From: an uncultured Ruminococcus sp.
GTDB taxonomy: Bacteria > Bacillota > Clostridia > Oscillospirales > Ruminococcaceae
Assembly (NCBI GenBank): GCA_937894495.1
Contig: CALCRR010000123.1
Span: 1 to 21,395 of the forward strand
Direction of reading: 5' to 3'
Length of the DNA stretch: 21,395 bases
Shown here in pieces: positions 7,149 to 12,386 of the stretch. Within the stretch, counting starts at the first letter, position 1, and every line of letters begins with the position of its first letter. The notes beneath the pieces were generated by a model. It had not been told where the DNA came from and searched no databases. It was given only the letters and a program-made list of their open reading frames with translations. The position numbers and the translations under genes were made by a program.

Positions 7149-7401
7149 AAATTAGTGCGCTGTAACGGGCAAAACGTTATTTTACAAAATGTTCAATGGT
7201 TACAATACGGTGACTTAATGTAGAAAAAATATTGGTCGTTTTTGTGGAAAATGAACAATAAAAATTTTAATTTTACATTGCGTTCACACATTTAAGAGAA
7301 AAATATGTTACAATTTGTAATATGTCAGGGCGAGTAAAAGCCCGCTTTTGAGTTTGGTAAAAAGTTTTTTTAATTTTTTTGCGCTTTTTGCTATAAAACA
7401 C
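7149..7401. other. AT-rich spacer, no gene seen
   Basis: Very AT-rich DNA between the HPr terminator and the next promoter. TGTTCA (7190-7195) and TGAACA (7252-7257) are inverted copies 56 bases apart. An isolated extended -10 (TG at 7306, TACAAT at 7309-7314) lacks a -35 at good spacing. A small GGGC/GCCC hairpin lies at 7328-7343. I find no ORF with a ribosome site and no recognisable RNA family. Confidence 0.5.
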
Positions 7402-7430
7402 TTGCAAAATCCGTTGTTTTTTGTTATAAT
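7402..7430 (+). promoter_or_regulatory. Vegetative promoter of the PucR/CdaR-type regulator
   Basis: TTGCAA (7402-7407) and TATAAT (7425-7430) are 17 bases apart, with an extended -10 TG at 7422-7423. The predicted start near 7437 leaves an 88-base leader. This unit probably also covers ftsE-ftsX, since no terminator with a T-run separates them. Confidence 0.78.
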
Positions 7431-7449
7431 TACAGTAAGCGGACGTTTT

Positions 7450-7483
7450 GCCTGTCAGGGGTCAGTGTTTTGGTCGGACAGGC
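7450..7483 (+). promoter_or_regulatory. Hairpin in the leader of the regulator mRNA
   Basis: GCCTGTC (7450-7456) pairs perfectly with GACAGGC (7477-7483) around a 20-base loop, beginning about 13 bases after the predicted transcription start. It could stabilise the 5' end or act as a regulatory structure. There is no T-run, so it is not an attenuator in the simple sense. Confidence 0.35.
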
Positions 7484-7524
7484 GGCGTGATAATTCAAAA
7501 TTTGCGAGTAGAGGGGATCAATTT

Positions 7525-8610
7525 ATGTCAAACAGATTATTTCAAAGCGTAGTACATCAGATGCGTGACACCATCGATTGCGTTATTGGCGTTATCGACG
7601 AGACTGCAACCATAATTGCCTGCTCAGAGCTGGGACAGGTCGGCACGACCAATGAATTTGTATCGCTGGATCTTGGCGATTCACACGATATTTTTGTACG
7701 TGACGGCTATACCTACAAGCCCTTCGGCGCTCATATGAAGCCCGATTATGCGGTGTTTGTTGAGGGTACTGACGAGGTAGCTGCCAAGTACGCAAGCATA
7801 CTCGCCATTACGCTTTCAAGTATAAAGCAGTATTATGATGAAAAATATGACAGAAACAACTTCATCAAGAACGTCGTTCTCGACAACGTTCTGCCGGGTG
7901 ATGTCCACGTCAAGGCGAGGGAGCTGCACTTCAGTGCGGATATCTCAAGAGTGGTGCTCCTGATAAGGATCGTTTCATCAAACGACGTTTCGGCTTATGA
8001 CGTTATCCAGAACCTATTCCCCGATAAGAACAAGGACTTTGTGTTCAATATCACCGAGTCTGATATCGTGCTGGTAAAGGAAGTGGCTAACGGCGTTGAG
8101 TCGAAGGATCTTGAGAAGCTGGCACGTTCGATATCCGATACCCTTTCAAGCGAGTTCTATACCCGTGTGAACGTGGGAATAGGTACGGTCATCGAAGGTG
8201 TGAGAGATCTGGCTCGCTCCTTTAAAGAGGCACAGATCGCTCTTGAGGTGGGCAAGGTCTTTGATACCGACAAGAATATCGTGTCATACGATAATCTGGG
8301 TATCGCAAGGCTTATCTATCATCTTCCCACGACCCTCTGCGAGACGTTTTTAAAAGAGGTGTTCAAGAAAGGCTCTATCGAGTCGCTGGATCATGAGACT
8401 CTGTTTACTATACAGAAGTTCTTTGAGAACAACCTGAACGTTTCGGAGACGTCAAGAAAACTGTTCGTACACAGAAACACACTGGTGTACAGACTTGAAA
8501 AGATCAAAAAGCTTACAGGTCTTGATCTGAGAGAATTTGACCATGCTATCATCTTCAAGATAGCGCTGATGGTGAAGAAATATCTGTCGGCAAATCCTGT
8601 CAAGTTCTGA
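7525..8610 (+). CDS. PucR/CdaR-family transcriptional regulator
   Basis: This is a predicted DNA-binding regulator of 361 aa. The C-terminal 60 residues (about 293-350) are the PucR-type helix-turn-helix, with the typical NVSETSRKLFVHRNTLVYRL run (305-324) followed by EKIKKLTGLDLRE. Residues about 135-250 look like the GGDEF-like middle domain common in this family. The N-terminal 110 residues are a possible sensor domain that I cannot assign to a ligand. ATG 7525 has GAGGGGATC upstream; the reading frame is open further 5' but through promoter DNA. Family members such as CdaR and PucR respond to small metabolites. The position directly before ftsEX, with no strong terminator, suggests co-transcription. 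The target is unknown; autoregulation or control of ftsEX is inference. Confidence 0.82.
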   Translation: MSNRLFQSVVHQMRDTIDCVIGVIDETATIIACSELGQVGTTNEFVSLDLGDSHDIFVRDGYTYKPFGAHMKPDYAVFVEGTDEVAAKYASILAITLSSIKQYYDEKYDRNNFIKNVVLDNVLPGDVHVKARELHFSADISRVVLLIRIVSSNDVSAYDVIQNLFPDKNKDFVFNITESDIVLVKEVANGVESKDLEKLARSISDTLSSEFYTRVNVGIGTVIEGVRDLARSFKEAQIALEVGKVFDTDKNIVSYDNLGIARLIYHLPTTLCETFLKEVFKKGSIESLDHETLFTIQKFFENNLNVSETSRKLFVHRNTLVYRLEKIKKLTGLDLREFDHAIIFKIALMVKKYLSANPVKF

Positions 8611-8690
8611 TAACGCGGATACATAGCGTTATGTCATGACCTTTAAGTGTGAGAGATCATCTCTCGTATTCTTTAAGGCGGTGTAAAAAT
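8611..8690 (+). promoter_or_regulatory. Spacer with two small hairpins before ftsE
   Basis: TAACGC (8611-8616) pairs with GCGTTA (8626-8631). GAGAGA (8651-8656) pairs with TCTCTC (8660-8665) around a three-base loop. Neither has a proper T-run, so partial attenuation or mRNA stabilisation between the regulator and ftsE is possible. AAGGCGGTG at 8675-8683, one base from the ideal AAGGAGGTG, is the ribosome site that supports the TTG start of ftsE. Confidence 0.4.
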
Positions 8691-9383
8691 TTGGTAGAAT
8701 TCAAGGACGTGTCCGTCACTTACAATTCAAGCGGCGTTGATGCACTGAACAAGGTAAATCTCAAGATAAACGACGGAGATTTTGCCTTTGTCGTAGGACC
8801 GTCAGGCGCAGGTAAATCTACGCTGATAAAGCTTGTACTTAAAGAGATAGATGCAACAAGCGGCACGGTCATTGTAAACGGTTTTAATCTTAAAAAACTC
8901 AGAAGGGGAAAGATACCTGCGCTGAGAAGAACTATCGGCGTAGTGTTCCAGGATTTCAGACTTATACCCACCATGACGGTGTATGAAAATGTGGCGTTCG
9001 TGCTGAGAGTTATCGACGCACCTGCAAAATATATCAGAAGCCGTGTGCCTTATGTTATCAGCCTTGTGGGACTTTCCGAAAAGGCTAAGTGCTACCCCAC
9101 CGAGCTATCGGGCGGCGAGCAGCAGCGTGTGGCGCTGGCAAGGGCGTTGGTGAACGACCCGCAGCTTATTATTGCGGACGAGCCTACGGGTAATATCGAC
9201 CCTGCGCTTTCCTATGAAATAGTTGAACTCCTCAAGGGAATTAACGAGTGCGGTACCACCATACTGATGGTGACCCATGAGCATGACCTTGTACGTTACT
9301 TCGGCGGAAGAATAATCAACATCAACAAAGGCAGCATTGACTTTGACGAGGTAATAGGAGGTTCTTCAAATGAAAGCAAGTAG
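8691..9383 (+). CDS. ftsE: Cell division ATP-binding protein FtsE
   Basis: FtsE is the ATPase of the FtsEX complex, which activates peptidoglycan hydrolases from inside the membrane. I choose the TTG at 8691 because the near-ideal ribosome site ends seven bases upstream and homologues begin with the matching (M)VEFKDVSVTY; an in-frame ATG at 8649 would add 14 atypical residues. The resulting 230 aa is the usual size. Motifs: Walker A GPSGAGKST (36-44), Q-loop FQDFR (86-90), signature LSGGEQQRVALARAL (139-153), Walker B with D-loop ADEPTGNID (162-170), and switch His196. It overlaps ftsX by 14 bases, consistent with coupled synthesis of the two partners. Confidence 0.94.
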   Translation: MVEFKDVSVTYNSSGVDALNKVNLKINDGDFAFVVGPSGAGKSTLIKLVLKEIDATSGTVIVNGFNLKKLRRGKIPALRRTIGVVFQDFRLIPTMTVYENVAFVLRVIDAPAKYIRSRVPYVISLVGLSEKAKCYPTELSGGEQQRVALARALVNDPQLIIADEPTGNIDPALSYEIVELLKGINECGTTILMVTHEHDLVRYFGGRIININKGSIDFDEVIGGSSNESK

Positions 9384-10275
9384 CTTCAGATACCTTGTAG
9401 ATCAAGGCTTTAAAGGGATTTGGAAAAACAGGATGATGACCTTTGCGTCATTCTGCATACTGCTGGTATCCCTGCTTATGGTGGGAATATCGGTACTTAC
9501 GGCAATAAACCTCAACCGTATCATCGGGGGGATCGAGGATAAGAGCGAGGTAGTCGTAATAGTAAAGGACGAGGCTACAGCCGAACAAAAGACTGAGCTG
9601 GAAAAACAGCTTAAAAGTATACCCAATGTCAATACCATTGAGCTGTATACCAAGGAAGAGGCTTGGGAGAATATGCTGGAGAGCATGACTGACGAGGAAA
9701 AGGACTTCTTCAGATATGCCGACGACAACCCCCTGCCCGACACCTATAAGCTGACGGTAAATGACATAGAGATAATGAGCGATACTACGACCCAGATAGA
9801 GACCTTCGAGAATGTTGAGTCTACCCAGTCGCCTACGGCGTTTGCGGATATTCTCATAAACATCAGAAGGATATTCACCGTTGTGGCTTTTGCTATCATA
9901 CTTGCGCTGGTAGTGGTCTCTCTCATAATCATATCAAACACCACAAGGGCAAGCGTTTTTGCAAGACGTAAGGAAATAAATATTATGAAGTATGTCGGCG
10001 CCACCAACGCTTTCATCAGGATACCTTTCTTTGTTGAGGGCATGATAGTTGGTGTGGCAGCTGCACTGTGCGCACTGCTGCTGACAAGATTTGCGTATGA
10101 AGGCATCTACAATATTTTCAGCGATAACTTCAATATCTGGAGCATTCTTGGTATGCAGAAGCTCTACTCCTTTAACGATCTGCTGCTTCCCGTGACCCTG
10201 TCCTATCTTGTGGCAGGTGCATTGATAGGCGCTATCGGTACTTCGATCAGTACAGGCAAGCACCTTAAAGTTTAG
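9370..10275 (+). CDS. ftsX: Cell division permease FtsX
   Basis: FtsX is the membrane partner of FtsE and relays ATP hydrolysis to extracellular cell-wall hydrolases, often via coiled-coil adaptors. The 301-aa protein has a membrane segment at about 23-45, an extracellular domain (about 50-165, rich in Glu and Asp) and three further segments at about 170-190, 218-240 and 270-290. The motif RRKEINIMKYVGATNAFIRI (199-218) lies between membrane segments two and three, as in the FtsX/MacB-type permease domain. ATG 9370 has a perfect AGGAGG at 9356-9361. No hydrolase target gene follows; the operon ends at the terminator at 10283. Confidence 0.95.
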   Translation: MKASSFRYLVDQGFKGIWKNRMMTFASFCILLVSLLMVGISVLTAINLNRIIGGIEDKSEVVVIVKDEATAEQKTELEKQLKSIPNVNTIELYTKEEAWENMLESMTDEEKDFFRYADDNPLPDTYKLTVNDIEIMSDTTTQIETFENVESTQSPTAFADILINIRRIFTVVAFAIILALVVVSLIIISNTTRASVFARRKEINIMKYVGATNAFIRIPFFVEGMIVGVAAALCALLLTRFAYEGIYNIFSDNFNIWSILGMQKLYSFNDLLLPVTLSYLVAGALIGAIGTSISTGKHLKV

Positions 10276-10282
10276 TATTATC

Positions 10283-10323
10283 GGGGCAGTAAACGGGGGA
10301 AACGCTGTTTGCAGCCCCTTTTT
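10283..10323 (+). terminator. Strong intrinsic terminator after ftsX
   Basis: GGGGCAGTAAAC (10283-10294) pairs with GTTTGCAGCCCC (10307-10318), with one A-A mismatch, one G-U pair and a 12-base loop. TTTTT follows at 10319-10323. It sits eight bases past the ftsX stop. Confidence 0.85.
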
Positions 10324-10327
10324 ATTT

Positions 10328-10563
10328 CCCCCACCTATCGCACTATTGTGGGGTGGGCAGGTACTCGAGTCCTCCCCGGAGGGGAGGGGGCGCTTTTGTG
10401 GCGGCTATTACTTTGATGGCTGCGCCAACCTTGAAAAATGTTGACTTAGTGCGACTTATCGCATTTTGATTAAATTTCATTTCGCCCCAATTAAACTATT
10501 GTGAGGTGGGCGTGGCTTAATTCATAATTGGAGGTATCGCCTATCGGCGATGTTATGCCCATT
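10328..10563. repeat. Cluster of degenerate hairpin repeats after ftsX
   Basis: No gene is seen here. CCCACC (10330-10335) pairs with GGTGGG (10352-10357). CCTCCCC (10371-10377) pairs with GGGGAGG (10381-10387) around GGA. TGCGA (10450-10454) pairs with TCGCA (10459-10463). CGCCC (10483-10487) pairs with GGGCG (10508-10512), and ATCGCC/GGCGAT follows near 10534. The motif ACTATTGTGRGGTGGGC occurs twice (10342-10358 and 10495-10511), each time on the right side of a hairpin, so two copies of one small element are likely. The lack of T-runs argues against terminators. This is probably an accumulation site of dispersed intergenic repeats. Confidence 0.55.
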
Positions 10564-10599
10564 CGGGCGACTGCTGAGTGCGAGGAAGAACAGCTCATT

Positions 10600-10730
10600 T
10601 CCCCCATCTGTGCTGATAGAAGCAAGAGACCTCTTTTTATACGGATTTGGGATATGAGAACGCACTTAACTAAGATTTTAAACTAAGTAGTAAAAAGAGG
10701 CTCTTACCTCTTACAGCTTACTTCTTACAT
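10600..10730. repeat. Heptad-type intergenic repeat with long inverted arms
   Basis: TCCCCCATCTGTGC at 10600-10613, followed by TAGAAGCAAGAGAC, matches 21309-21339 (TCCCCCACCTGTGC then TAGAGGCAAGAAAC), so it is a partial copy of the same element. AGAGACCTCTTTTT (10625-10638) pairs with AAAAAGAGGCTCT (10692-10704) with a single bulged A, enclosing 53 bases. Immediately after, four perfect period-7 units of the form CTTACNN fill 10703-10730. They end just before the ribosome site of the 55-aa protein at 10752. Confidence 0.6.
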
Positions 10731-10751
10731 CTAAAAAAGGAGGATATAAAA

Positions 10752-10919
10752 ATGGGACTTGATGACATCAAAAAGACTATCGACAAGGTCGAGGACAAGA
10801 TACCTGATAAGGTGATCGACGAGGCTAAAAAGCTTGCCACTAAAGAAAATCTCGAAAAGGCAAAGGACACAGCCGAGGACGTTATCGAAAAGATCAAGGG
10901 TAAAAAGGACAAAAAGTAA
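10752..10919 (+). CDS. Small, highly charged helical protein of unknown function (55 aa)
   Basis: The translation begins MGLDDIKKTIDKVEDK and ends in KGKKDKK. It is almost entirely Lys, Glu, Asp and small hydrophobics arranged every three to four residues, so one or two amphipathic helices are likely. There is no Cys, Trp, Tyr, Phe or His, no signal peptide and no membrane segment. The reality of the gene rests on a perfect AGGAGG at 10738-10743, eight bases before the ATG, and on neighbour-like codon use with many AAG and GAC codons. It resembles small stress- or LEA-like proteins only in composition, so I assign no function. It lies between the ftsX terminator and ecfA1, bounded by repeats on one side and a hairpin on the other. 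Confidence 0.7.
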   Translation: MGLDDIKKTIDKVEDKIPDKVIDEAKKLATKENLEKAKDTAEDVIEKIKGKKDKK

Positions 10920-10925
10920 AAAGCA

Positions 10926-10973
10926 GGGCAGTAGGTAAGAAAGGGCATTCCTGTTTTCTTACCTCTGAGCGCC
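10926..10973 (+). promoter_or_regulatory. Long hairpin between the 55-aa gene and ecfA1
   Basis: AGGTAAGAAA (10933-10942) pairs perfectly with TTTCTTACCT (10955-10964). The outer GGGC (10926-10929) can pair with GCCC (10970-10973). No T-run follows, so it is more likely an mRNA processing or stability element, or a repeat remnant, than a terminator. The arms contain the same AGGTAAG/CTTACCT heptad core seen at 10703-10730. Confidence 0.45.
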
Positions 10974-10994
10974 CGTATCTAAAAGGACTGTAAA

Positions 10995-11873
10995 ATGGAA
11001 GGCTTTATTGAAATAAAGGATCTGAGATTTTCATATATCAACGAGATAGAGGAGCCGCCTGTGAGGACAGAGGTGCTTAAAGGTGTTGATCTATCCATAA
11101 AAAAAGGCGAGTTCGTGGCGGTGCTGGGGCATAACGGCTCGGGCAAATCCACCCTTGCCAAGTGCATAAACGCCATAAATCTGCCTGAGTCGGGCAGCGT
11201 TACGGTGGAGGGTATGGATACCACCGATGAAGATAACCTGCTGCCCATAAGGCAAAAGGTGGGCATGGTGTTCCAGAACCCCGATAACCAGATAGTTGCC
11301 ACTATCGTGGAGGAGGACGTGGCTTTCGCCCTTGAAAATATGGGCGTTGAGCCGAAAGAGATACGCAGGAGAGTAGATGAAGCTCTCAAAACTGTGGGTA
11401 TGTATGAATACAGGCTGCACGCCCCCCATAAGCTTTCGGGCGGACAGAAGCAGCGAGTTGCCATAGCAGGTATTATTGCCATGCGCCCCGAGTGTATACT
11501 TCTCGATGAACCCACCGCCATGCTCGACCCACTCGGCAGGGCAGAGGTGATGAAAACCATAAAAATGCTCAACGAGCAGGGGGTAACTATCGTGCTGATA
11601 ACCCACTATATGGAAGAAGCTGCCCAGGCTGAGCGTGTGGTGGTGATCGACGGCGGCGAGGTGGTAATGGACGACGTCCCCAAGAGAATATTCTCGCAGG
11701 TGGAGATAATGAAAAACCTGGGGCTCGACGTGCCGCAGGTGACTGAGCTTGCCTGGGAGCTAAAAAAAGCAGGCTTTGATATTTCCACCGAAATAATAAC
11801 CGAAGAAGAATGCGTTGAAAAGCTCTACGCGCTGCTAGAGGCAAGAGGCAAGAAGCAAGAAGCAAGAAATTAG
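10995..11873 (+). CDS. ecfA1: ECF transporter ATPase EcfA1
   Basis: This is one of the two ATPases of an energy-coupling-factor transporter, which powers uptake of vitamins or metal ions through exchangeable S components. Motifs: Walker A GHNGSGKST (45-53), Q-loop FQNPDNQI (93-100), signature LSGGQKQRVAIAG (147-159), Walker B ECILLDEP (166-173) and switch His204. GLDVPQVTELAWELKKAG (243-260) is the C-terminal segment typical of EcfA. ATG 10995 follows a modest AAAGGACTG ribosome site. The last 12 residues (from Leu281 in LEARGKKQEARN) are encoded by the five-heptamer array at 11835-11869, so the natural C-terminus appears altered by the repeat. ecfA2 lies 513 bases away instead of adjoining. 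Confidence 0.93.
   Translation: MEGFIEIKDLRFSYINEIEEPPVRTEVLKGVDLSIKKGEFVAVLGHNGSGKSTLAKCINAINLPESGSVTVEGMDTTDEDNLLPIRQKVGMVFQNPDNQIVATIVEEDVAFALENMGVEPKEIRRRVDEALKTVGMYEYRLHAPHKLSGGQKQRVAIAGIIAMRPECILLDEPTAMLDPLGRAEVMKTIKMLNEQGVTIVLITHYMEEAAQAERVVVIDGGEVVMDDVPKRIFSQVEIMKNLGLDVPQVTELAWELKKAGFDISTEIITEEECVEKLYALLEARGKKQEARN
11835..11869 (+). repeat. Five-unit heptamer array (copy A) inside the 3' end of ecfA1
   Basis: Five consecutive 7-base units fit CWAGARR: the first is CTAGAGG, the second CAAGAGG and the last CAAGAAA. The same length, the same first three units and the same last unit occur at 17570-17604. It overlaps the coding region and encodes the last residues of EcfA1; the stop TAG lies just after it. 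Confidence 0.85.
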
Positions 11874-12371
11874 ATATCAAACTTTGATAGTTTATCAAAG
11901 TGTGTCTGTTAAGGCACAAACGGAGAGGGACTGCGCTGCTAGCCCTGCTAGTTGCCAGATATTTAGAGTGCTAGTGGCTAGAAACTCGATTATCCGACTT
12001 TGCGGATAAAGCAAGCAAAGTGGAGCATTCAAGGTGCAAAGCCGCTTTATCCGACTTTGCAGATAAACCGCACTCAGTAGGTTTGTCAAGGCTCAAACAT
12101 AGCGTGCGGTGAAAGGCTCAAAAGAAGTAGGAACGAAATCAGTCGCTTCCGTTGCGTCAGCCAAAAACAAACCCCAAAAGTACGGCTGCGCACTCTTGAA
12201 ACCAAGCGGCACAATGGTCACCATACGGACATAAGTATAGCGAATCAAAGCGCAGGGTCAAGCCGGGCGCCAGACGGCTTGCAGGGGGTTGCCCTCGACG
12301 CAGTCAGGGCGGGGCAGCGCCCCAGCTCAGGGCACAAAGGTGGGAAAAAGCCACCCAGCTCAAGGCACAAA
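11870..12371 (+). repeat. Long copy of a structured intergenic element (copy A) splitting the ECF operon
   Basis: This gap between ecfA1 and ecfA2 holds no gene that I can support. In order: a perfect hairpin ACTTTGATA/TATCAAAGT (11881-11901) followed by AAGGCACAAAC (11911-11921); CTAG-rich repeats (about 11936-11982); the segment TTATCCGACTTTGCRGATAAA twice (11990-12010 and 12047-12067), each a hairpin with ACTTTG in the loop; CAAGGTGCAAA (12030-12040); a stem ACCGCAC/GTGCGGT (12067-12110) enclosing the start of GCTCAAACATAGCGTGCG (12091-12108); about 150 bases absent from copy B; stem CAAGCCG/CGGCTTG (12259-12281); then two hairpins, each followed by GCTCARGGCACAAA. It ends about five bases before the ecfA2 ribosome site. 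Its parallels with 17605-17788 are detailed in the findings. Confidence 0.8.
12067..12371 (+). ncRNA. Candidate structured leader RNA upstream of ecfA2
   Basis: The core consists of stem P1 (ACCGCAC 12067-12073 with GTGCGGT 12104-12110), stem P2 (CAAGCCG 12259-12265 with CGGCTTG 12275-12281, nine-base loop ending GCGCCAGA), stem P3 (GGGGC 12311-12315 with GCCCC 12319-12323) followed by GCTCAGGGCACAAA (12325-12338), and a repeat of that last module with a different stem (GGTGG 12339-12343 with CCACC 12351-12355). Paired changes relative to 17687-17788 support folding as RNA. Transcription and function are unproven, and I recognise no known RNA family. Confidence 0.4.
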
Positions 12372-12386
12372 CAAAGGGAGAGTAGA

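Noticed and set aside
7278..7314. Additional promoter between HPr and the regulator
   Set aside because: The extended -10 at 7306-7314 has no -35 at 16-18 bases; the promoter at 7402-7430 is far better.
11835..11869. CRISPR array
   Set aside because: Units are seven bases with no spacers and no cas genes nearby.
11895..12089. Minus-strand ORF inside repeat copy A
   Set aside because: It crosses several hairpins, has no ribosome site and no counterpart in copy B.
12279..12386. 36-residue N-terminal extension of EcfA2
   Set aside because: It is encoded by repeat element A, has atypical composition, and the ribosome site and family start point to 12387.
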